Positions 17,820 through 25,174 of a stretch of 54,411 bases of DNA are shown here, one piece after another. Made by a program: the position numbers and the translations under genes. Position 1 is the stretch's first letter, and the number at the start of each line of letters is the position of its first letter. The stretch is taken from the NCBI RefSeq assembly GCF_027307225.1, contig NZ_DAHUXJ010000101.1, positions 1 to 54,411 on the forward strand. The letters are read 5' to 3'. A model generated the notes under the pieces. That model was not told the origin of the DNA. It searched no databases and was given only the letters and a program-made list of their open reading frames with translations. This DNA is from Bradyrhizobium sp. GTDB lineage: Bacteria > Pseudomonadota > Alphaproteobacteria > Rhizobiales > Xanthobacteraceae.

Positions 17820-18650
17820 CTAGTTTGGCGGTTTTTGGCCGCATTCTACTTCATCGTTTCCACCCTCATGGGGGGCCAACCTGCCGACGGTTTTCCCCTT
17901 CTTTTGAAGGATGGAGTTCGGATGCCCACCGCCGCAAAAGTATCGGTAAGTTTGCAAGTAGTTCCGTCCGAAAGCGTCGGTGTAATAAATTTCGCCATAC
18001 ACGAAGAGGGTTGCCTTCCCGGCGATTATGTCGGCTTTGATGGCAAAAGGTACATCTCCAGATTCTGTTCTGCCAAATTCGCCGTCTGGAAGAATTTGCG
18101 CTTTTCTGATCGAATTGGGATCGCGGGCTGGCGCGGGAATATCTTTGGGACGCGGTTCATACCGAACGGACATCCCGCCCCAAGTGCGCAGCTTATAAGC
18201 TGGAGTCTGACCGGCGTTTCGAAAAATGAGATCGGCCCGAAGTTCATCGATGTTATCAAGATTGACCACTTCGCCCTTTTGAAGACCGACGTAGGCACGC
18301 AACTGGCGTCGCGAAGCGTCCTCAGTTTTTTTTACGAGGCGAACCGTAGCGAGCCAAAGCATCCACGTCGCGATTCCGAGAAGCCATTCACCGGGCTTGA
18401 TACCGAGGAAGATGAACTCGGAAGCGTTCTCGCCAGCGTGCTTTGCTTGCTGTTCGCTAGCAGTCTCTATTGGAGAGGATGGTCTTTCGTTGGCGGCGCG
18501 GTCGCGGCCTACGCGATTTTCGGTTTTCTCTTGAGAATGGATATTTGGAGCTTCGCGGTAGGGATATTTTGATGGCCACAGTGCAACTATTGCAATCGTG
18601 AGCGATACGATGATCGCCCAAAGCAACTCACGCGGTACTGACCAACGCAA
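17820..18650 (-). CDS. Hypothetical membrane-anchored protein
   Basis: The 276-residue product has an N-terminal hydrophobic helix (LLWAIIVSLTIAIVALW), a charged stretch, a second helix (EWLLGIATWMLWLATVRLV), and then a soluble C-terminal domain of about 150 residues beginning RRQLRAYVGLQKGEV. That last domain resembles a beta-rich extracytoplasmic domain often seen in rhizobial proteins of unknown role. Base composition is lower in GC than in flanking genes, which suggests acquired DNA. Both strands are open here, but only this strand gives a protein-like composition with sensible helices. Function unknown. Confidence 0.7.
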   Translation of the reverse strand: MRWSVPRELLWAIIVSLTIAIVALWPSKYPYREAPNIHSQEKTENRVGRDRAANERPSSPIETASEQQAKHAGENASEFIFLGIKPGEWLLGIATWMLWLATVRLVKKTEDASRRQLRAYVGLQKGEVVNLDNIDELRADLIFRNAGQTPAYKLRTWGGMSVRYEPRPKDIPAPARDPNSIRKAQILPDGEFGRTESGDVPFAIKADIIAGKATLFVYGEIYYTDAFGRNYLQTYRYFCGGGHPNSILQKKGKTVGRLAPHEGGNDEVECGQKPPN

Positions 18651-18799
18651 CCTAAGCCCCCTAAATTTCCTCCAACGCTACCCCGTCCAGTTCCATTGCT
18701 GCAATGCAAGCAAGAAAGAAACCGGATTGCGGCGCTGGCGATGAAGCGCGGCAAGTCGGTTGACTTCACCGGCTATTGGCAGCGGCACGTTCAAGCTTC

Positions 18800-19432
18800 C
18801 TAAAACGGCTTGTTTCCAACAACAAGAAACGATTGATTGCCGCCTACATCCTTCCGCGTATCCGGCCCCATCGTCACAGTTAAACCCGTGGTGGCTTCAA
18901 TGGAGTTTTTCAGGGAAACAGTTGCTGCCTCGTTTGGGTTTATTTGAATGCCGGTGACGCCGGTTATATCTAAGCCTCCCCGATGCAAAATTTCGACCTT
19001 CCAACCGGGGACAGTTTTCAATGCATTGGCTAGGCCATCTGCCAAATCCCGGCAATTTACCGTCTCGCACGCAACAACAATGTGCTCTGGCGGGATGCCT
19101 TGGGCTCGTGCCCGGAAGGCAGCTATTTCACTAGTCGTGAGTGCGGGCCATTTTGCTTCGTTATTTTTATCAGCTTGGGTCACACGATCATTCGATGCCC
19201 GCATCTCAACCTTCGCCCCATGATAGGCGATATAATTAGCCATCAAAAAAGCTAGGATTGCCGCAATGCGCGTCAATTGCCTTCGATGATCAGCGGTTAG
19301 GTAGCCCGTTGCCCAAGCGTCGTATCCGGGCCAAAACCAACGCACGACCGGCTCTATCGCAAGCACGATGCCGATTGAAACTGTCCAGAAATTCCACAGC
19401 AAATCGCCGACAAATTGCGGAATATCTTGCAT
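18800..19432 (-). CDS. Hypothetical membrane protein
   Basis: The 210-residue product has two predicted helices near the N-terminus (LWNFWTVSIGIVLAIEPVV and LTRIAAILAFLMANYIAYH), then a soluble domain (about residues 90-210) with two cysteines in ACETVNCRDLADGLANAL. I do not recognise the family. It lies between two other genes of unknown function on the same strand in a patch of reduced GC. The 149 bases between it and the previous gene hold no clear gene. Confidence 0.65.
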   Translation of the reverse strand: MQDIPQFVGDLLWNFWTVSIGIVLAIEPVVRWFWPGYDAWATGYLTADHRRQLTRIAAILAFLMANYIAYHGAKVEMRASNDRVTQADKNNEAKWPALTTSEIAAFRARAQGIPPEHIVVACETVNCRDLADGLANALKTVPGWKVEILHRGGLDITGVTGIQINPNEAATVSLKNSIEATTGLTVTMGPDTRKDVGGNQSFLVVGNKPF

Positions 19433-19557
19433 TGGCTGCGGAGAAGTGGCGAGTGAATATGATCCATGCTGACAAGCGCTCCCGTTTCGTCTAAAGTGAC
19501 CTCAGACGACGTCCAACGTTATCAATGAGGATGGAATCGGGGTGCCAGCCCCGACCA

Positions 19558-20157
19558 TCAACTTCTATCCATATCAGATTGCAGGCTTAGCCGCCACCGC
19601 GCCGGTCCCGTCCTATCCCCCGGTGCGATCTCAACACCTTTACCATCGTGATTTCGCAGCGCGGCTAGAATCGCCGCCTGTATGTCTATCTCTTGCTTCC
19701 GGGTCGCTTCCGGCTGCTTGCCGTCCAGCACGGCCATTGCCAGTTCGCGCGCCATTATAGGCTTCTCCGCCCGCCGCAGCGTATCCACGGCAGCCCTATA
19801 AAGCGTCCCGCGCTTGAACCAGGGATTGCCTTGGTTGCGCCGTTTGACGGCGATGGCCCGGAGGTTCACTTCCGGGTTGAGCATCTTCATGACGGCCTCG
19901 ACTTGCATCATCTGCATTCGAAGCTTGTCACCGTGCTTGCGGTTGCCTTCGATCTTCCCGGCTAGCTCGGCGTGGAGTTGAGTCAGTGTGTGAAGCGCTT
20001 GCTTAGATAGGATGGTCCCGAGGGGCATTGGTGTCTCCGATGTTTGCGGAGACATGGTTGGGGTCGTCCAAAATTCTTGTGGCGTTTGCGCCATAATACC
20101 GTAAAGCCGTTCAGCTTTCCGACCTGACGATTTACCGTTGCCTTCAATCGCGGCCAT
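19558..20157 (-). CDS. Hypothetical protein with a probable winged-helix C-terminus
   Basis: The 199-residue product contains a helical region (about 55-110, HTLTQLHAELAGKIEGNRKH and MMQVEAVMKML) and a C-terminal part WFKRGTLYRAAVDTLRRAEK, then IMARELAMAVL and GPARWRLSL, which looks like a small winged helix. Start 20157 follows GAGGAATT at fair spacing. ATG 20094 (MAQTPQ) and ATG 20028, which has GGAG upstream, are alternatives, and the core domain is kept in all cases. The 26-bp sequence around MAQTPQ is repeated in inverse orientation at 17746. Function unknown; DNA binding is a guess. Confidence 0.65.
   Translation of the reverse strand: MAAIEGNGKSSGRKAERLYGIMAQTPQEFWTTPTMSPQTSETPMPLGTILSKQALHTLTQLHAELAGKIEGNRKHGDKLRMQMMQVEAVMKMLNPEVNLRAIAVKRRNQGNPWFKRGTLYRAAVDTLRRAEKPIMARELAMAVLDGKQPEATRKQEIDIQAAILAALRNHDGKGVEIAPGDRTGPARWRLSLQSDMDRS
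20076..20101 (-). repeat. Right copy of a 26-bp perfect inverted repeat
   Basis: This is the reverse complement of 17746-17771 and lies inside the 5' part of the gene at 19558-20157. The match stops abruptly at both ends. Confidence 0.75.
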
Positions 20158-20293
20158 CATAATTCCTCGGCTCAAAGTGCGGCAGTTGGAGGTATATATC
20201 CTAACCGAGGCTACTGATGAACGCTGTACAAGACGGCCACGTGCGCTTCCCTTTGCGGAGACGTTGCGTGGAGACCGCATGCCAAGCGTCGCA

Positions 20294-21568
20294 TCACCGC
20301 TTCCCCGGCCCCATATAACCGAACAGGAACCCCGCCACCTTCCGCTTCTGGATTTCCTCGCTACCCTCGGTGATGCGGTAGCGGCGGTGATGGCGGTAGA
20401 TGTGCTCGAACGGCTTGTGGCGCGAATAGCCCATGCCGCCATGCACCTGCATCGCGGTGTCAGCCGCCTCGCAGCACAGGCGGTTGGCCCAGAAGTTACA
20501 CATCGACACCTTGTCCGAGAGCGTCTCTTCGACTTGCGCCTGTGTCATCCGGTCCATCTCCCAGGCCGTCTTGCGGATCAATAGCCGCAGCATCTCGGCC
20601 TGGGTCGCGAGCTCGACCAGGGGCCACTGGATCGCCTGGTTTTCCGAAAGCGCCTGGCCGAATGGCTTTCGCTCCCGCGCATATTTCACGCTTTCGTCGA
20701 TGCAATAGACGGCGGCGCCCAACGAACTCGCAGCCTGGCGGATGCGGTTCTCATGGACAAAGCACTGCGCGAGCGAAAGACCCTTGCCCACTTCGCCGAA
20801 AACGGCGCTCTCCGGCACGAAGACCTCCGTAAAGCTGACGCGCGGGTGATCGGTCGGCATGTTGAAGGTCCACATGTATTCTTCCACCTTCACACCTTCC
20901 GATCTTGCCGGCACCAGGAAGCAGGTGATGCCGCGTGCGTCGCCATCGTCGCCCGAGGTGCGCGCAAACAGCGCGCAGTGGGTGGCGACATGCATGCCGG
21001 TGGTCCACATCTTCTCGCCATCGATCAGCCAACCCCTGACGTTGTCGCGCGTGGCGGCCACGGCGCGGGTTTCCATGTGGGTGGCGTCCGAACCATGACG
21101 GGGCTCCGTGAGGCCGAAGGTGATGCGATATTTCCCGGTCATCGAGCCTTCGATCATGCTCTTCTGCTCGCCGCTGCCGTAGCGGTCGAGCATGGTAACG
21201 ATGGGGAAATTGCCGACGATGGAATGCTCGTTCTGCAGATCGTTGTGCAGGCCAAGCCCCTTTGAGGCAAAGTGCTCGCGGATCACCGCCATCCAGAGGT
21301 TGGAGCCGTCCCTGCCGCCGTAGCGCTTCGGTATAGCAAAGCGCAGGTGCCCCGCGGCGTCGGCACGGTCCTTGGCGTTGCGGAGCAGCGCTTCCCATTC
21401 AGCCCGCGGCAAGCCGCCGTGATCGAAATCGGTGCGCGCCCACTCTCGACGATGGTCGAAGAAACGAATGTTGTCGTCTTCGTCCTCGAGCGGCTCGATC
21501 TCGCGAGCGATGAAGCGATCGAGCTCGTCGAGATAGGCGACGAGATCGGCAGGCAAAGCAAAATCCAC
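20294..21568 (-). CDS. Acyl-CoA dehydrogenase, ACAD10/11 and LvaC-like
   Basis: The 424-residue protein is a complete flavin-dependent acyl-CoA dehydrogenase, with FGLTEPRHGSDATHMETRA for flavin and substrate binding and a C-terminal RITEGSEEIQKRKVA. It sits downstream of a DUF6285 protein and an aminoglycoside-phosphotransferase-like kinase on the same strand. The same order (kinase, small protein, acyl-CoA dehydrogenase) is found in lvaABC of Pseudomonas putida, where 4-hydroxyacyl-CoA is phosphorylated and the phosphate then removed by LvaC. By analogy it may act on 4-phosphoacyl-CoA. It begins 13 bases after the DUF6285 gene. Confidence 0.9.
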   Translation of the reverse strand: MDFALPADLVAYLDELDRFIAREIEPLEDEDDNIRFFDHRREWARTDFDHGGLPRAEWEALLRNAKDRADAAGHLRFAIPKRYGGRDGSNLWMAVIREHFASKGLGLHNDLQNEHSIVGNFPIVTMLDRYGSGEQKSMIEGSMTGKYRITFGLTEPRHGSDATHMETRAVAATRDNVRGWLIDGEKMWTTGMHVATHCALFARTSGDDGDARGITCFLVPARSEGVKVEEYMWTFNMPTDHPRVSFTEVFVPESAVFGEVGKGLSLAQCFVHENRIRQAASSLGAAVYCIDESVKYARERKPFGQALSENQAIQWPLVELATQAEMLRLLIRKTAWEMDRMTQAQVEETLSDKVSMCNFWANRLCCEAADTAMQVHGGMGYSRHKPFEHIYRHHRRYRITEGSEEIQKRKVAGFLFGYMGPGKR

Positions 21569-21580
21569 GGCGCGGCTCCT

Positions 21581-21976
21581 TCACTTTGTTGTCGTTGCGG
21601 CTTTCGATCTTTCCAATTCCCGCCGATAGGCCGTATAGGCCGGCTGATCGACCGCAAGCTTGTCCATCGTGGTCTGCCAGAGATGTTCGGCCACCCCTGG
21701 CGTCCGCAGGTCCACTTCGCCTTTGGCGATCTTGTCTGCGAGCGCGCGGTTGAGCTCAAAGAGCGAGCCCTGCACGGCGAGCAATCCGCGCAATCGCTCC
21801 TCTTCCGCGGCATCGCTCAAAGCTTCCAGCGCCAATTGCCGCGTCACCAGATCGAGCATGTTGATCGCCACGCGCAGCTTGAACGCGTTTTGGCCCGACA
21901 CCAGCGGCGCGATGTCCTCACGCAGGAAATCCGCAACGGCCTTCGTCAACTCGGTCGGTCCCGGCTCATCTTGCAT
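21581..21976 (-). CDS. DUF6285-type small protein, probable partner of the kinase (LvaB-like)
   Basis: The 131-residue helical protein starts MQDEPGPTELTKAVADFLRE and ends in a lysine tail. The upstream frame to 2205x is encoded by a palindromic repeat and should not be counted. The ATG at 21976 is preceded by GGAG at eight bases, and that GGAG is part of the arm of the palindrome at 21979-22053. Proteins of this kind sit between an APH-like kinase and an acyl-CoA dehydrogenase; in the Lva pathway the small protein stabilises the kinase. The equivalence to LvaB is inferred from size and position. Confidence 0.75.
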   Translation of the reverse strand: MQDEPGPTELTKAVADFLREDIAPLVSGQNAFKLRVAINMLDLVTRQLALEALSDAAEEERLRGLLAVQGSLFELNRALADKIAKGEVDLRTPGVAEHLWQTTMDKLAVDQPAYTAYRRELERSKAATTTK

Positions 21977-21978
21977 CA

Positions 21979-22053
21979 CTAGTGCTCCGATTCCGAAGTT
22001 CGTATCATATTGCGGCTCCACGTTTACGAACTTCGGAATCAAAGGAGCACTAG
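21979..22053 (-). repeat. CTAG-palindrome, class 1 (element A)
   Basis: The arms begin CTAGTGCTCC and end GGAGCACTAG, with upper stem GATTCCGAAGTTCGTA paired to its complement. The right arm has an extra AAA that makes a 3-base bulge. One arm carries the GGAG used as ribosome binding site by the gene at 21581-21976. Confidence 0.9.
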
Positions 22054-22067
22054 CCAATTATATGATT

Positions 22068-22145
22068 CTAGTGCGGTTTAGAATTTGAAGTTCCTACGAC
22101 GAGGTTACCGCGAAACTGATAGGAACTTCAAATTCACCGCACTAG
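22068..22145. repeat. CTAG-palindrome, class 2 (element B)
   Basis: The arms are CTAGTGCGG and CCGCACTAG, with upper stem GAATTTGAAGTTCCTA. The left arm has extra bases that form a bulge. An AT-rich 14-base linker separates it from element A, and its last CTAG is shared with element C. Confidence 0.9.
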
Positions 22146-22217
22146 AGCTCCGATTCTGAAGTTCGCACGACATCGCGGCATCCTCTGATGCGAACTTCAG
22201 AATCAAAGGAGCTCTAG
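22142..22217. repeat. CTAG-palindrome, class 1 (element C)
   Basis: The arms are CTAGAGCTCC and GGAGCTCTAG with upper stem GATTCTGAAGTTCGCA. Compared with element A, base changes in both the basal and the upper stem are matched by changes on the opposite arm. Confidence 0.9.
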
Positions 22218-22230
22218 CAACTTATTATTT

Positions 22231-22309
22231 CTAGTGCGGCTTTTGAATTTGAAGTTCCTATGACGAACTCACGGCAAAACTGATAGGAACTTCAAATTCG
22301 CCGCACTAG
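22231..22309. repeat. CTAG-palindrome, class 2 (element D)
   Basis: The arms are CTAGTGCGGC and GCCGCACTAG, with upper stem GAATTTGAAGTTCCTA and a TTTT bulge on the left arm. It is joined to element C by the AT-rich linker CAACTTATTATTT. Confidence 0.9.
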
Positions 22310-22339
22310 CTCCTGTTTTTGGGCATGATCCGATCCGAT

Positions 22340-23323
22340 TCATCCCCGTGGCGCCAACAGCCGCAGCAGATCGATCTCCGTTTCCGATGCACGACGCCCG
22401 ATCATGGCGCGCTCCATCGAGTGATCGGGCTGCATGCGAAAGCGCTGCATCATGCCGCCGCACATCACGCCCCAGCGCAAAGTGCCCATAACTTCGTAGA
22501 ATGCCACCCGCGCGGCGTCGACCTTGCCGCCGGCGGCCTCATAGCCGGCAAACAATTCTTCCCGCGCTCCAAAGCCGCCGACCGGCTTGTCGATCTCGCC
22601 AAAGCGCCAGGAATTGACGCAGATCCAGCCCAGGTCCTCCATGGGATCGCCGAGATGGGCAAGTTCCCAATCGAGGACCGCGCGAACGCCTTCCGCGCCG
22701 ATGATGAGGTTGCCGTTGCGGAAATCGCCATGCACCAGAGTCACCTCCTCAGGCGGCCCGGGATCATGGTCGCGCAGCCAGCGGAGCGCGAGTTCGAAGA
22801 CCGGCTTCGGCCAATTGAGGCTGCGATATTCGCGCGCGAGTTCGCCGATCTCCCCGCTCGCGGTGCGCTGCGCGAGCTGCGGCAGCTTTGCGCGCGGCAA
22901 GCCATGAATGCCGGCTGCGATCCGGCCGAGCTGATGCGCGAGCTTTGGGCGCGCGTCCGCGAATTGCGCATCACGCAGGATCTTGCGTGCGATGGTCTCC
23001 CCTTCGACGCGCTGCATGATGAAGCCGGGGCCGAGATCGTCGTTGGCGTCAAGGACATGCAGCACACGCGGCGAGGGCAGGCCGGCCTGATGAGCGAGCT
23101 GCATCAACGCTGCCTCGGCGTCGAGTCCCGCCGCGCGCGAGGGCGCCGCACCGTATCCCTTCGGCGCGCGGCGCAGGATGGCGCCGACATTGCCGGCAGG
23201 GGTCACGATCTCGAACGACCAGGTCTCCTGGCTGGCGCCGCCGGACAGCTTAAGTGTGCCGGCAACGCCGGTCGCGCCCGGATACCAGGCGGGCAGCGAA
23301 CGCGTGAGGTCCTCCTCAATCAT
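22340..23323 (-). CDS. APH-like phosphotransferase (LvaA / ACAD11 kinase-domain family)
   Basis: The 327-residue protein has the kinase-like fold of aminoglycoside phosphotransferases, with the catalytic loop VHGDFRNGNLI and the metal-binding segment VLDWELAHLGDP. In ACAD10/11 and LvaA this fold phosphorylates the 4-hydroxyl of an acyl-CoA before the dehydrogenase acts. Start ATG 23323 overlaps the stop of the enoyl-CoA hydratase gene (ATGA). A run of four palindromic repeats separates it from the DUF6285 gene that normally follows directly. Substrate inferred from context; antibiotic phosphorylation is unlikely. Confidence 0.88.
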   Translation of the reverse strand: MIEEDLTRSLPAWYPGATGVAGTLKLSGGASQETWSFEIVTPAGNVGAILRRAPKGYGAAPSRAAGLDAEAALMQLAHQAGLPSPRVLHVLDANDDLGPGFIMQRVEGETIARKILRDAQFADARPKLAHQLGRIAAGIHGLPRAKLPQLAQRTASGEIGELAREYRSLNWPKPVFELALRWLRDHDPGPPEEVTLVHGDFRNGNLIIGAEGVRAVLDWELAHLGDPMEDLGWICVNSWRFGEIDKPVGGFGAREELFAGYEAAGGKVDAARVAFYEVMGTLRWGVMCGGMMQRFRMQPDHSMERAMIGRRASETEIDLLRLLAPRG

Positions 23324-24117
23324 TTTCCTGCAAATTTCGCCGGCCGCTTTTCGAGAAAGGCCGTGACGCCTTCGCGAAAATCCTCCGAGCTGCCGGCCAT
23401 GCGCTGCGATTGGCATTCGAGATTGAGCTGGTCCTCGAAGGAATTTTCCGGGCTCTCCCAGTAGAGCTTGCGGATCAGGGACAGCGCGACCGTCGGTCCG
23501 CCCGCCAGCTCGCGCGCGAGCTTCATCGCCTCCTCCATCAGGACCGCGTCGTCATGGAGGCGGTTGACCAGCCCCCATTCCAGCGCCTTTTCCGCCGGCA
23601 GCCGCTCGCCCATCAGCGAAAGCTCGATCGCGCGCGCCTTGCCGACGAGGCGCGGCAGCAGCCAGGTCGAGCCACAATCCGGCACCAGGCCGATGCGGCG
23701 GAAGGCCTGCAGGAAATAGGCCGAGCGCGCGCAGACGACCATGTCGCCCATCAGCGCAAGACTCATGCCGGCGCCGGCCGCCGGGCCATTGACGGCGGTG
23801 ACCAGCGGGCAGTGCAGGTTGCGGATGCGCCGCAGGAAAGGATGGAAGGCGGTCTCCAGCGCCGCGCCGGCATTGCTGCGGCCCGGCTTCTGTTGCTGGT
23901 TGCCGCGGCCCTGCAGGTTGGCCCCGGTGCAAAAGGCGCGGCCCGCGCCGGTCAGCACGACGCAGCGGACCTCGGCTCTGCGTGCCTCGATCTCATCGAG
24001 CGCTTCCGTGAGGCCGCCCAGCATGTCCATGGAAACGGCGTTCATGACCTCCTGATGATCCATCCTGAGGACGGCGACCGGTCCGTCGATTTCGAGCGTG
24101 CAGTGCTTGAATTGCAT
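23320..24117 (-). CDS. Enoyl-CoA hydratase/isomerase (PaaG-like)
   Basis: The 265-residue protein is a full-length crotonase, with the oxyanion segments GAGRAFCTGANLQG and AAGAGMSLALMGD and the helix GLVPDCGSTWLLPRL that resembles PaaG-type hydratase-isomerases. ATG 24117 was chosen because AGAGGA lies five bases upstream. The 14 residues before it in the open frame are encoded by a palindromic repeat. It is the first gene of the minus-strand operon that continues with the kinase, DUF6285 protein and acyl-CoA dehydrogenase, and would hydrate or shift the double bond of the enoyl-CoA they produce. Confidence 0.9.
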   Translation of the reverse strand: MQFKHCTLEIDGPVAVLRMDHQEVMNAVSMDMLGGLTEALDEIEARRAEVRCVVLTGAGRAFCTGANLQGRGNQQQKPGRSNAGAALETAFHPFLRRIRNLHCPLVTAVNGPAAGAGMSLALMGDMVVCARSAYFLQAFRRIGLVPDCGSTWLLPRLVGKARAIELSLMGERLPAEKALEWGLVNRLHDDAVLMEEAMKLARELAGGPTVALSLIRKLYWESPENSFEDQLNLECQSQRMAGSSEDFREGVTAFLEKRPAKFAGK

Positions 24118-24135
24118 GGTTTCCTCTCGATGCAT

Positions 24136-24214
24136 CTCGTGGAATTCAGGATTTGACATTCGCTTTCAGAACTTGCGGCTGAGTGGGTAGCGAATGTCAA
24201 ATCCACTCCACTAG
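24136..24214. repeat. CTAG-palindrome, class 3, solo copy (element F)
   Basis: The right end is intact (ATCCACTCCACTAG) and the left end has drifted (CTCGTGGAATTCAGG). The upper stem GGATTTGACATTCGCT is perfect. It lies in the leader of the enoyl-CoA hydratase operon, 18 bases upstream of the ATG. Confidence 0.85.
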
Positions 24215-24349
24215 TCCGCATTTTCCGTGGCGCGGATTTGAGTAGTCTCGCGCCACATATTTGATTTTTGCCGCGCGGTTGTCCATGCTCAGGGGCAAAC
24301 ATCGATCTCCCTTGGCCGCACGGCAGCCGTGCGAAGCAGGAATCGCTCC

Positions 24350-25129
24350 ATGAAGATGTTCGACCTCGGCGGCCGCGTCGCCGTCGTTACCGGAGGTAAT
24401 GCCGGCATAGGCCTTGGCATTGCGCAGGCACTTGTATCTGCAGGCTGCAACGTCTCGATCTGGGGCCGCAATGCGGACAAGAACAAGGCGGCAGCCGCGT
24501 CCATGGCAACCGGCCCGGGCAAGGTGGATATCCGCGTTTGCGACGTCACCGATTCAGCCTCCGTATCTGACGCCATGAAGGCAACGCTGGACACTTTTGG
24601 CCGCCTCGACGGCTGCTTTGCGAACGCCGGGATCGGTGGCGGCGGCCGGCGCGCCTTCATCGATCGCACCGGAGAGGAATGGCGCGCGATGTTTGCGACC
24701 AATCTCGACGGCGTGTTCCATGTGTTCCAGGCTGCTGCGCGCCACATGACCGAGCGCGCCAATACCGGCGACAGGTTCGGGCGCCTGGTCGCCACATCCA
24801 GCCTCGCTTCGCTGTTTGGAACCGCGCGGAACGAACATTATGCGGCGACCAAGGCGGCCATCAACGCACTGGTGCGCGCGCTTGCAGTGGAACTCGCGCG
24901 CCATGGCGTCACCGCCAACGCCATCCTGCCCGGCTGGATCAGGAGCGAGATGACCGCAAAGATCATGTCTGACGAAAAATTCGTGAGCAATGTGATGCCG
25001 CGCATTCCGATACGCCGCTTCGGCGAGCCGGGCGATTTCGGCGGCATCGCCGTGTACCTGATGAGCGGCGCGTCATCTTACCACACCGCGGATTGCTTCG
25101 TGATCGACGGTGGGTATACGGCGTTTTGA
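24350..25129 (+). CDS. Short-chain dehydrogenase/reductase
   Basis: The 259-residue SDR has the dinucleotide motif TGGNAGIGLG (about residues 13-22), NAG in CFANAGIGG, a catalytic serine in VATSSLAS and the YxxxK pair in HYAATKAA. ATG 24350 follows AGGA at eight bases; an in-frame GTG at 24329 is less likely. It is divergent from the enoyl-CoA hydratase operon. In the P. putida lva operon an SDR (LvaD) reduces the 4-keto acid, so a similar role is possible here but unproven. Confidence 0.9.
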   Translation: MKMFDLGGRVAVVTGGNAGIGLGIAQALVSAGCNVSIWGRNADKNKAAAASMATGPGKVDIRVCDVTDSASVSDAMKATLDTFGRLDGCFANAGIGGGGRRAFIDRTGEEWRAMFATNLDGVFHVFQAAARHMTERANTGDRFGRLVATSSLASLFGTARNEHYAATKAAINALVRALAVELARHGVTANAILPGWIRSEMTAKIMSDEKFVSNVMPRIPIRRFGEPGDFGGIAVYLMSGASSYHTADCFVIDGGYTAF

Positions 25130-25174
25130 AAAAATCATCGGCACGAATCGTGCCATCCAAGGGGAGGACGAGGA

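Noticed and set aside
18690..18803. Possible plus-strand gene fragment with the segment RIAALAMKRGKSVDFTGYWQ
   Set aside because: The composition is protein-like but there is no start codon with a ribosome binding site and no recognised family.
17746..20101. Insertion sequence bounded by the 26-bp inverted repeats
   Set aside because: No transposase gene lies between the repeats, and one repeat is inside a coding frame.
22340..23323. Aminoglycoside resistance gene
   Set aside because: The fold is shared, but the operon with an acyl-CoA dehydrogenase and enoyl-CoA hydratase indicates acyl-CoA metabolism.
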